Shown piece by piece: positions 1-5,976 of a stretch of 10,189 nucleotides of DNA. The notes under the pieces were generated by a model, which was not told where the DNA came from, did not search any database, and saw only the letters and a program-made list of their open reading frames with translations. The first letter of the stretch is position 1; each line of letters opens with the position of its first letter. This DNA comes from Deltaproteobacteria bacterium (GTDB lineage Bacteria; Desulfobacterota; DSM-4660; Desulfatiglandales; Desulfatiglandaceae). The DNA is taken from assembly GCA_003646995.1 (NCBI GenBank), contig QMLZ01000095.1:1-10189 (forward strand), written 5' to 3'. A program made the translations under genes and the position numbers.

Positions 1-423
1 CCCAGTTGAAGTCTCACAGTGCACACATGCCACAACATCGAAATGCCCGGTTTGGAGAGTTTTCTCAACTGCTCCAAGATCAATTGACTGACCAACAGGG
101 AACTTAATCGTGTAGACGTTCGGGGTGTAGCTCCGTGCAATCTCTTCAAGGCGTTCGCCGAAAAAGCCGTTCTGGGGGATCAGCACTTTGCCATCGGGAA
201 AGAGCGTCGAGCCGAGAGCGGCGTCTAGGGCAGCACTGCCCGATCCAGGGAGCAGGAATACATCCCCGCCGGTTTGAAAAATCTTCTGCAGAAGCTCAGT
301 AGTCTCTTTGTAAAAGGCTGTCCATTCTTCGCCGTAATGAGCGACCAGAGGCTCCGACATGATGGCGAGTACCTTGGGATCCAACTCGATCGGTCCGGGG
401 ATCATCAAGCGCAGCCTTCTCAT
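1..423 (-). CDS. Class V aminotransferase, N-terminal 141 residues (alanine-glyoxylate type, partial)
   Basis: The frame opens at ATG 423 and runs without a stop to the window edge, so only about the first third of a roughly 360-400 residue protein is seen. It begins MRRLRLMIPGPIELDP; the PGP near 9-11 is the usual class V N-terminal motif. LLPGSGSAALDAAL (57-70) is the cofactor-phosphate turn. It ends in HCETSTG (135-141), the conserved strand that stacks near the PLP ring; the PLP lysine would lie downstream, outside the window. Relatives include alanine-glyoxylate, serine-pyruvate and ureidoglycine-glyoxylate aminotransferases and PhnW; the fragment does not separate these. Translation is coupled to the aldolase by the ATGA overlap, and AGGAG (436-432) lies eight bases before the start. 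Pyruvate or glyoxylate made by neighbours would be natural amino acceptors. Confidence 0.88.
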   Translation of the reverse strand, partial: MRRLRLMIPGPIELDPKVLAIMSEPLVAHYGEEWTAFYKETTELLQKIFQTGGDVFLLPGSGSAALDAALGSTLFPDGKVLIPQNGFFGERLEEIARSYTPNVYTIKFPVGQSIDLGAVEKTLQTGHFDVVACVHCETSTG

Positions 424-1067
424 TGGGATATCTCCTGTTTTGCTTTCTGTACGACTTCTACAAGCTGACGGGCCCGTTCGGTAAGGACCTCAAATCGCCC
501 TTCCGCTACGGCCTTCTTATCAACAAGCCAACTACCAGCGCACACCACCGCCGCTCCGGCTTTGATGAACTCACCAGCATTATCAGCGGTGATCCCACCT
601 GTAGGGACAAGCGGAATCTGCGGCAGAGGCCCGTGCACTGCCTTGAGATAACCAGGGCCTAAAATACTTGCCGGGAAAATCTTTACCATATCCGCTCCCA
701 ATTCCCAGGCAGTGAGAATCTCCGTAGGAGTCATCGCCCCAGGGATGACGGCTACTCCGTACCGATGCGCCATTTCAATAACATCAGGTTCAACAGTAGG
801 AGTGACAAGAAACTGAGCTCCGGCAAGAATCGCCTGACGGGCGGTGGGACCATCCAAGACCGTGCCAGCACCCATTAGGACTCCATCAAGCTTTCCCTTT
901 GCTTCTTCGATCGCTCGAAGTGCTCCAGGAGTTGTCATCGTTATCTCCACACATGCAAGACCGCCTGTGTGAAGGGCTTGAGCTATCTGTATAAGTCCTC
1001 CTGCACTCTGCACCCTGATGATCCCCAACGCGCTTTCTTGAATTAACTTGCTGTAGCTATCCGACAT
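420..1067 (-). CDS. KDPG/KHG-type class I aldolase (DgaF-like)
   Basis: This 215-residue protein is a full-length Eda-family (beta/alpha)8 aldolase, cytoplasmic, splitting 2-keto-3-deoxy-6-phosphogluconate or 4-hydroxy-2-oxoglutarate to pyruvate plus an aldehyde. The Schiff-base lysine is K129 in MVKIFPA, the general-acid/base glutamate is E41 in VEITMTTP, MGAGTVLD is at 65-72, and PTGGIT (155-160) with AGSWLV (177-182) form the phosphate-binding region. E. coli Arg49, near the substrate carboxylate, corresponds to Thr45, so substrate preference may differ. The frame can start at TTG (1070), but AAAGGAGG (1080-1073) is only two bases from it and five from the ATG at 1067, which was chosen. 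It follows the ammonia-lyase by 14 bases and its stop overlaps the aminotransferase ATG as ATGA. Its aldehyde product is a candidate substrate for the tungsten oxidoreductase; its pyruvate could serve as amino acceptor for the aminotransferase. Confidence 0.93.
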   Translation of the reverse strand: MSDSYSKLIQESALGIIRVQSAGGLIQIAQALHTGGLACVEITMTTPGALRAIEEAKGKLDGVLMGAGTVLDGPTARQAILAGAQFLVTPTVEPDVIEMAHRYGVAVIPGAMTPTEILTAWELGADMVKIFPASILGPGYLKAVHGPLPQIPLVPTGGITADNAGEFIKAGAAVVCAGSWLVDKKAVAEGRFEVLTERARQLVEVVQKAKQEISQ

Positions 1068-1072
1068 CAAAC

Positions 1073-1080
1073 CCTCCTTT
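1073..1080 (-). promoter_or_regulatory. Ribosome binding site choosing the ATG of the aldolase
   Basis: AAAGGAGG on the minus strand is five bases from the ATG at 1067 and only two from the in-frame TTG at 1070, favouring the ATG. Confidence 0.7.
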
Positions 1081-1081
1081 T

Positions 1082-2287
1082 CTAGTCAGGGACCCATCCT
1101 TGAAGCGACTGCACCAGCAGATCAGCATCGTTCGGCTGTCTGGGAAGTCTCGCGTGTATGCACCGCTTTTCGTCCGCTGATAATCCAACTATGCGTTTGA
1201 TCTCCCTCAAAACGAGGTCGGCGTGTTCCAAATCGATGTTGCAGGGATCGAGCTGAAAGTAATTAAGATCGATCGCTTCATGGGCCCGAACGACGATCGG
1301 AGGAGTACAATTCCTCAACTCCATAGCCAATTCAAACGCCGTAAGTCCTACTATATCAGGTACAACTTGGACCTTCACCCGTCGGATTGGGTTCCCCGTC
1401 GGATCCGGCTCCACCGAAACGTTTAGCCCCGGTACATCCTTCAACCCTTCCAAAAACCGATCTACTATTTGCTCCTGGCCCTTCCTTACCTTGTCATGAT
1501 CCAACCGCTTCCATCGTTCCAAGGCGGCCATCACTCCTACGATCCCTTCTTTGCCTACCTTCATCGCCCGGCCGATCCCGTGGTACTGATGCAGAAGGCA
1601 CGCTTCTATCAAATCTTTGCGCCCCGCTATGATCCCGGAGGTGGGGCCGGCCAGGAATTTGTGTCCGCTGATACATACCAGATCAGCACCGCGTTCTACA
1701 AATCCGGCCATAGTGCTCTCCGATGCGGCGTCCACCACCACAGGGACTCCATGAGCGTGCGCCACTTCGCTGAACCGTTTCAACTCGATTAACCCGTACT
1801 GAACTGTATGATGAGAGACTACGTAGAGAGCGGCGGCTGTGTTGTCGTTGATCGCTCCTTCCAATTGATAGGCTCCAGCACGGGTTGTATCTCCTATCTC
1901 CACCACCTTTGCTCCGGGCAGCCGGGCCATCTGCGGTACAGAAGCTCCAAACCACACTTCATGACCCCTTTGGATAATTACCTCGTTTTTAAGACCGTGG
2001 GTATCTGGAAGCTGCTCGACCTTGGCCATATCCGCTCCGGTCATACACGCAGCTACCCCGATGGCTATACCGGACGCGGTGCAAGCTGTTATACAACCAG
2101 CCTCGGCGCCTATAACACGACTTATTATTCTGGAGGCTCTTTTTTGCAGATCCACCATGTCAACGAACCAGGGTAACACATCATTCATTGCATTGATTAC
2201 TTCTTGGGGAACCGATGAAGAGCCTAAAGCGGTCATAGTCCCCGATACATTGATTACCTCCTTGAAGTACCGGCTTGTCGGCGACAT
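1082..2287 (-). CDS. DgaE/SelA-like PLP-dependent ammonia-lyase
   Basis: This 401-residue fold type I PLP enzyme belongs to the SelA-like family that includes D-glucosaminate-6-phosphate ammonia-lyase (DgaE), which makes 2-keto-3-deoxygluconate-6-phosphate. The N-terminal signature INVSGTMTALGSS (12-24) matches the family's N-x-x-GT-x-T-x-LG. VVVDAASE (183-190) supplies the Asp that contacts the PLP ring nitrogen (D186), and SGHKFLAGPTSG (207-218) holds the PLP lysine K210. It is shorter than selenocysteine synthase (about 460), and a small C-terminal domain ends near residue 400. The next gene encodes a KDPG-type aldolase, the same pairing as dgaE-dgaF, which strongly suggests successive elimination and aldol cleavage. 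The start at 2287 has AAAGGAG seven bases upstream, partly inside a small hairpin. This gene and those after it are clearly richer in G+C than those before it. The exact sugar acid, phosphorylated or not, is unproven. Confidence 0.88.
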   Translation of the reverse strand: MSPTSRYFKEVINVSGTMTALGSSSVPQEVINAMNDVLPWFVDMVDLQKRASRIISRVIGAEAGCITACTASGIAIGVAACMTGADMAKVEQLPDTHGLKNEVIIQRGHEVWFGASVPQMARLPGAKVVEIGDTTRAGAYQLEGAINDNTAAALYVVSHHTVQYGLIELKRFSEVAHAHGVPVVVDAASESTMAGFVERGADLVCISGHKFLAGPTSGIIAGRKDLIEACLLHQYHGIGRAMKVGKEGIVGVMAALERWKRLDHDKVRKGQEQIVDRFLEGLKDVPGLNVSVEPDPTGNPIRRVKVQVVPDIVGLTAFELAMELRNCTPPIVVRAHEAIDLNYFQLDPCNIDLEHADLVLREIKRIVGLSADEKRCIHARLPRQPNDADLLVQSLQGWVPD

Positions 2288-2297
2288 CTTATTACTC

Positions 2298-2311
2298 CTT
2301 TCTAGAGAAAG
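2298..2311 (-). promoter_or_regulatory. Small hairpin overlapping the ribosome site of the DgaE-like gene
   Basis: The minus-strand RNA reads CTTTC-TCTA-GAAAG, a 5-base-pair stem with a four-base loop. It starts directly after the TAA stop (2314-2312) of the preceding gene. Its 3' arm supplies part of the AAAGGAG ribosome site (2301-2295). It could weakly mask the site until the upstream gene is translated. The stem is short, so any effect may be slight, and there is no T-run, so it is not a terminator. Confidence 0.35.
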
Positions 2312-3370
2312 TTAAAATAGATGCTGTTCTAGCTCTTTGATATCCAGATCGTCAGCGTACGCGAACAAAGCAGGTGTTCCTCCAGTATGTAAGAAAACGA
2401 CTATATCATCCTTCGTTAACTTTCCTTGTTGCACATGATCTAATAACCCTACCATTGCTTTGCTGGTATACACAGGATCAAGGAAAATTCCCTCAGTTCT
2501 TGCCATCAATTTGATCATCTTAATTGCTTCCGGCGTTATCATCCCATATCCTTGGCCTACGTAATCTTCTGTATTGTAAACGTCCTTTGGATCCACTTTA
2601 CAGGGTAAGTCCAAGTGATCGGCTGCTTGATTGGCATAGCGAGCAATAAGGGTAGCAACACCTCCGTGAAGCCAATTTGCGGGAGCAATGCCGACAATTT
2701 GGATATCACTACCTAATGCTGCTTTGCCTAGCTCCAAACCTGCCTGCGTACTGTCGTATGAGGAAACATAAATGTGCGTGGGCTGGATTTTAAGTTCTTC
2801 ACATTGGGAAAGAATCTCACAAAAACAGTTAGTATAAGCAATTACATCAGGCGAAAGGTCCTCGTCATTCGCTAATCGGACTACAAATGGATGCTTGCCT
2901 TGTTGTCTTAGGTTGTCAGCTACTTCATAGATAGCTTTCCGTTGATCTTCTATCGTTGCGTCAATAATATGAACGGAGGCACCAGCTAATAGATCAAGAA
3001 GCAAGTTTCCTTGGATAATATCATCCTTCTTACCTCGGATCCTTCTTAAGACAAGATGTACTTCCAGTCCTAACGCATTACAGGCTGCTACAAGTTGCCG
3101 GGAATAGTTAGATTGTACACCTGCCCCGCCAACAATTGTATTAGCACCTTCTTCTTTAGCTTTGGCGAGCAAGAACTCAAACATCCGTGTTTTGTTGCCG
3201 CCGAATGCTAGTCCTGTGAGATCATCCCGTTTAATGAATATTCGCGGTCCACCGAGCTCCTTTGACAACCGTGGCACCTCATGAAGTGGTGTGGGAAGCA
3301 TCGCTAAATGAACTCGAGGGAGGGCACTAATTTTCCTGCGCAGCTCATTTAATGTGATGGTCTTTTTCAT
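2312..3370 (-). CDS. D-cysteine desulfhydrase/ACC-deaminase-family PLP enzyme
   Basis: This fold type II PLP enzyme is 352 residues from the chosen start. The PLP lysine is K60 in FGGNKTR; GAGVQSNYSRQ (82-92) is the substrate-carboxylate loop, and the HTGGTP motif is at 328-333. At the two positions reported to separate ACC deaminase (Glu295, Leu322) from D-cysteine desulfhydrase (Ser, Thr), this protein has Thr302 (VYTSK) and Thr329 (LHTGG), so it is not expected to open ACC. The usual glycine-rich GSGGTxAGL segment is instead SSYDSTQAGL (203-212), a marked departure close to the cofactor phosphate. Family members release ammonia from D-cysteine, D-serine or similar amino acids, consistent with RidA immediately upstream. 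The frame also has an ATG at 3376, but AAAGGAG abuts it with no spacing; the ATG at 3370 has six bases and was chosen. It ends in TAA 24 bases before the next gene. Confidence 0.9.
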   Translation of the reverse strand: MKKTITLNELRRKISALPRVHLAMLPTPLHEVPRLSKELGGPRIFIKRDDLTGLAFGGNKTRMFEFLLAKAKEEGANTIVGGAGVQSNYSRQLVAACNALGLEVHLVLRRIRGKKDDIIQGNLLLDLLAGASVHIIDATIEDQRKAIYEVADNLRQQGKHPFVVRLANDEDLSPDVIAYTNCFCEILSQCEELKIQPTHIYVSSYDSTQAGLELGKAALGSDIQIVGIAPANWLHGGVATLIARYANQAADHLDLPCKVDPKDVYNTEDYVGQGYGMITPEAIKMIKLMARTEGIFLDPVYTSKAMVGLLDHVQQGKLTKDDIVVFLHTGGTPALFAYADDLDIKELEQHLF

Positions 3371-3376
3371 TTCCAT

Positions 3377-3383
3377 CTCCTTT
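3377..3383 (-). promoter_or_regulatory. Ribosome binding site choosing the second ATG of the desulfhydrase-like gene
   Basis: AAAGGAG on the minus strand directly abuts the ATG at 3376, leaving no spacer, whereas the in-frame ATG at 3370 is six bases away. The second ATG is therefore the better start. Confidence 0.65.
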
Positions 3384-3394
3384 CAATCTAGTAG

Positions 3395-3874
3395 TTATTT
3401 GCTTTGTTTAACCTCTACTACCATCTCAATTTCAACTGGAATATTGCCAGGAAGGTTTGAAGTTCCCAAAGCTGCACGGGCATGGCGGCCTCTTTCTCCA
3501 AAAACTTTTACTAGTAGCTCTGAGGCACCATCGACAACTTTCGGTTGATCATGAAAAGTTGATGCGGAGTTCACAAATCCCCTTATTTGGACGACTTCCT
3601 TAATTTTTTCCAAAGATCCAATAACCGATTTAACAGCTGCCAAACAATTTAAAGCACAGATTTGAGCTGCTTTGTAGCCTTCCTTTAATGATAACTCATT
3701 TCCTACTTGGCCTGTATAAACTGTTTTTCCGTTCCGTATAGGACCTTGTCCCGAAACGTATATAAAGTTCCCTACCCACTTAGCTGGAATGTACTCCGCT
3801 GCTGGTTTGGGTACCGCTGGAAGAGTGAACCCCAATTCTTTTAGCCGTTGCTCTACTAACTCATTTGTCAGCAT
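3395..3874 (-). CDS. RidA-family enamine/imine deaminase
   Basis: This 159-residue protein belongs to the RidA/YjgF/UK114 family, trimeric cytoplasmic enzymes that hydrolyse reactive 2-aminoacrylate-type enamines and imines made by PLP lyases. Its length and the C-terminal GERGRHARAALGTSNLPG region (126-143) point to the longer (about 155 residue) subgroup rather than classical 128-residue RidA. R133 and E148 keep the same 15-residue spacing as E. coli RidA R105 and E120, the carboxylate-binding Arg and the water-activating Glu. SGQGPIRNG (41-49) matches the conserved early turn. The start is fixed by AAGGAGG (3886-3880) five bases upstream. It follows nagB by 36 bases and precedes a D-cysteine-desulfhydrase-like gene by about 24. 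Its job here is probably to finish deamination or protect enzymes from imines released by the neighbouring lyases. Confidence 0.92.
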   Translation of the reverse strand: MLTNELVEQRLKELGFTLPAVPKPAAEYIPAKWVGNFIYVSGQGPIRNGKTVYTGQVGNELSLKEGYKAAQICALNCLAAVKSVIGSLEKIKEVVQIRGFVNSASTFHDQPKVVDGASELLVKVFGERGRHARAALGTSNLPGNIPVEIEMVVEVKQSK

Positions 3875-3910
3875 AGCAGCCTCCTTCGTAGTTTATTTAT
3901 TAAGTCTTAA

Positions 3911-4639
3911 TTAAAGCAAGTTTGCTGCTTCTTTATCTAAAATAACGGTGAGTGATGGGTGTAACCGTAGTATCGAGGCTGGGACAGCTTTAGTTATAGG
4001 CCCTTTTAGTGATGCAGCGACTATTTTGGCTTTTTCTTCTCCGAAAGCTAGTAACATTAGCCTCTTAGCGTTCATGATAGTCTTAATTCCCATCGTGAGT
4101 CCCTGAGTAGGAGTGAGATCCAAAGAATCAAAATGTACTGCTTCCCTTTGTCTTGTTTCTTGAGATAGAGTAACCAATCTAGTGGTTGTATCCCAGCTCG
4201 TTCCAGGTTCATTGAAACCAATATGGCCGTTTAACCCCAAGCCCAGCACTAAGAGGTCTATGCCACCTACCTGTAAGATTTTCTCTTCATACCTCTGGCA
4301 TTCCTCTAGAGCGTTGTCAGTACTCCCATCTAATATATGGGTATTCTTTGCCTGGACATTTATGTAGCGAAAAAGATGGGTTATCATGAATTGATGATAG
4401 CTATATCTTGAACTTGCCGGTATTCCATGGTACTCATCAATGTTGAACGTTACGATATGGGAAAAATCGAGTAACCCTTTTCTATAAAATTGGGCTAACA
4501 CCTTATACATGCCAATCGGAGTCTTCCCTGTAGGCAAGCCGATAACGGGATTCTTCTGCGCTAATATCTGGCGAGCTACCATGAGAGCAGCTTCGTAACT
4601 TAGTTCCTGATAATTCATTTTAATAGTGATTGTTTCCAT
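3911..4639 (-). CDS. nagB: Glucosamine-6-phosphate deaminase homologue (NagB family)
   Basis: This 242-residue protein equals Bacillus subtilis NagB in length. NagB converts glucosamine-6-phosphate to fructose-6-phosphate and ammonia in the cytoplasm. Visible motifs are GLPTGKTP (34-41), FNIDEYHGI (65-73, D68 being the general base) and GLNGHIGFNEP (135-145, H139 and E144), then TMGIKTIMNAK (182-192). Aligned by eye with the E. coli enzyme, K203 matches the phosphate-binding K208, but R172 is replaced by V168. The phosphate loop also carries an extra Lys, K39, where relatives have Gly or Ser. The substrate may therefore differ from glucosamine-6-phosphate. The gene lies between a PLP lyase and RidA, so it is placed among amine-removing enzymes. 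Its start is odd: the strong ribosome site is 26 bases away and an in-frame TAG lies between (see the leader entry). Confidence 0.87.
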   Translation of the reverse strand: METITIKMNYQELSYEAALMVARQILAQKNPVIGLPTGKTPIGMYKVLAQFYRKGLLDFSHIVTFNIDEYHGIPASSRYSYHQFMITHLFRYINVQAKNTHILDGSTDNALEECQRYEEKILQVGGIDLLVLGLGLNGHIGFNEPGTSWDTTTRLVTLSQETRQREAVHFDSLDLTPTQGLTMGIKTIMNAKRLMLLAFGEEKAKIVAASLKGPITKAVPASILRLHPSLTVILDKEAANLL

Positions 4640-4651
4640 AAAAGTATTAAG

Positions 4652-4673
4652 CTAGCAGCCCATCGCCTCCTTT
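4652..4673 (-). promoter_or_regulatory. Unusual nagB leader: strong ribosome site, mini-ORF and in-frame TAG
   Basis: On the minus strand AAAGGAGG (4673-4666) is followed two bases later by ATG (4663), then GGC, TGC and TAG (4654-4652). This ATG is in the same frame as the nagB ATG at 4639, and no other start codon lies between. The result is either a three-codon leader Met-Gly-Cys-stop with reinitiation 12 bases after the stop, or a nagB whose original N-terminus has been interrupted by a stop. Nothing resembling a ribosome site lies directly before 4639. Confidence 0.5.
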
Positions 4674-4717
4674 ATATTGCAGGTTATTTACATCGATCAA
4701 TCTAAACTATAATAATT

Positions 4718-5944
4718 TCACCAAACCCCCCTTAACTTTTCTATTGCTTCCAGCTTGGGAGGAATCTTAAAAATTCGCTCCGCTCGGCGTACTTTTTTAT
4801 CAAATAATCCAATATCTTTAAAACCACTTGCGCTATTGATACAAATTACTGTATCTTTTTCCTTAATTTTGCCCTGGGTGCGTGCAACTACTGTTCCTGC
4901 TAAGGCTAACGCTCCGGTTGGCTCAGTGAACACTCCCTCTCTAGCGGGAAGAGATGCCCACATTTCGAGGATTTCCCGCTCGGAAACAGTTACCATCCAT
5001 CCTTCACTCTCGTGTATTGCCTGAAGAACAACGTCACCAGCGATTCCCGGATCCTCGACAACCGTTCCCGTTGCAACTGTCTTTTTCGGAGTTACGGGAG
5101 CAACACGTGGGACATTACGTTCATAAGCAAGAGAGATTGGTGCTACATTCTCTGGTTGAATTCCAAGCAGGCGTGGAGGTTTATCAACAAGCCCCATAGT
5201 GTGGAGCTCCTTGAACCCTTTCCATACACCCAAAGCCAGAGTACCTGATCCTACTGGTACGGCTACAACATCCGGAGTGCCAACATCTTGGACAACTTCA
5301 TAGGCGATGGTTTTGTATCCTTCTACATTGAAAGGATTGGCGGAGGACATAGTTGTAAGCAGGGCCCAACCAAACTGGTTACTGGCCTCTTCTGCTAATC
5401 TGTGTACATCTGATTCTACAGGTGTATCTACTAAGAATATAGTTGGCTCGAAACTTGCCGTATGCAAGAATTTCTCTCGTGTAGGATGATACATAAAAAC
5501 ATATAGATGCATCCTGCCGAGTTGAGAGTAGAGAGCGAGAGATCCGGCAGCATTACCGCTGGAACCCGTAGTACATTCCTTGTGACCAAGCATCTTCTCC
5601 GTTGATATAAGTAAAGCAGAGGCACGATCTTTAAAGGAGCCGGTTGGGTTTCGTCCCTCATCCTTGATGTAGAGGGTTATTCCTAGTTGAGGACCGAGCG
5701 ATCTGCTCAGCAAACACGGGGTTCCCCCTTCTCCAAAAGTCACACGATTTTCTACATTCGGTAAAACTTTAGCAAATCTCCAGATTCCTTGCTCTGAAGG
5801 GGTCATAATATCCGCGATCGAGCGCACTTTACCAAGTTCATATTCGGCAAACAGAACGCCATCGCGATTTTCGCATGTATAAGTTCCAAACGGGTATTCC
5901 TTTCCACACCCAGTACATCTAAGCGTTATTTGTTCTTCTAGCAT
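4718..5944 (-). CDS. Threonine-synthase-like PLP-dependent lyase (fold type II)
   Basis: The protein is 408 residues from the chosen ATG. The PLP lysine is K105 in NPTGSFKDRA. The phosphate-binding loop is TGSSGNAAGS (126-135), followed by VPVGSGTLALG (229-239) and NSASGFKD (370-377), all typical of threonine synthase and threonine dehydratase relatives. An N-terminal zinc ribbon is degenerate: C10-x2-C13 and C24 are present, but the fourth Cys position is Arg (C-x2-R). The family replaces or removes a beta/gamma substituent of amino acids, so an amine-eliminating role on a hydroxy-amino acid fits the operon better than threonine biosynthesis, because no homoserine genes are nearby. The longest frame begins at a GTG (5980) that overlaps the previous stop as GTGA but lacks a good ribosome site. 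Tandem ATGs at 5947 and 5944 follow AAGGAG by three and six bases, so 5944 was chosen. Confidence 0.88.
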   Translation of the reverse strand: MLEEQITLRCTGCGKEYPFGTYTCENRDGVLFAEYELGKVRSIADIMTPSEQGIWRFAKVLPNVENRVTFGEGGTPCLLSRSLGPQLGITLYIKDEGRNPTGSFKDRASALLISTEKMLGHKECTTGSSGNAAGSLALYSQLGRMHLYVFMYHPTREKFLHTASFEPTIFLVDTPVESDVHRLAEEASNQFGWALLTTMSSANPFNVEGYKTIAYEVVQDVGTPDVVAVPVGSGTLALGVWKGFKELHTMGLVDKPPRLLGIQPENVAPISLAYERNVPRVAPVTPKKTVATGTVVEDPGIAGDVVLQAIHESEGWMVTVSEREILEMWASLPAREGVFTEPTGALALAGTVVARTQGKIKEKDTVICINSASGFKDIGLFDKKVRRAERIFKIPPKLEAIEKLRGVW

Positions 5945-5950
5945 CATTTG

Positions 5951-5956
5951 CTCCTT
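5951..5956 (-). promoter_or_regulatory. Ribosome binding site deciding the start of the threonine-synthase-like gene
   Basis: AAGGAG on the minus strand lies six bases before the ATG at 5944 and three before the ATG at 5947. The alternative GTG at 5980 has only a weak GTGGGA upstream. This supports the shorter protein. Confidence 0.65.
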
Positions 5957-5976
5957 CTCTATTAGTATCCTACGCT

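Noticed and set aside
1082..2287. Selenocysteine synthase (SelA)
   Set aside because: It is shorter than SelA, sits beside a KDPG-type aldolase, and no selB, selD or tRNA-Sec is seen; the DgaE-like reading fits better.
1387..2315. Several plus-strand and alternate-frame open frames inside the DgaE-like gene
   Set aside because: The high G+C content here removes stop codons by chance; the SelA-like frame explains the whole interval.
2312..3370. ACC deaminase as the name for the fold type II enzyme
   Set aside because: The Glu and Leu that define ACC deaminase are both Thr here, matching the D-cysteine desulfhydrase side of the family.
3896..3912. AT-rich inverted repeat ATTAAG-A-CTTAAT after nagB
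   Set aside because: The loop is one base, the stem is all weak pairs and there is no T-run, so it is unlikely to be a terminator or operator.
4671..4700. Promoter-like TTGATC, 18 bases, TATAAA on the minus strand before nagB
   Set aside because: The TATAAA overlaps the AAAGGAGG ribosome site, so a transcript from it would begin after that site. Four of six bases at -35 and an AT-rich gap are easily chance.
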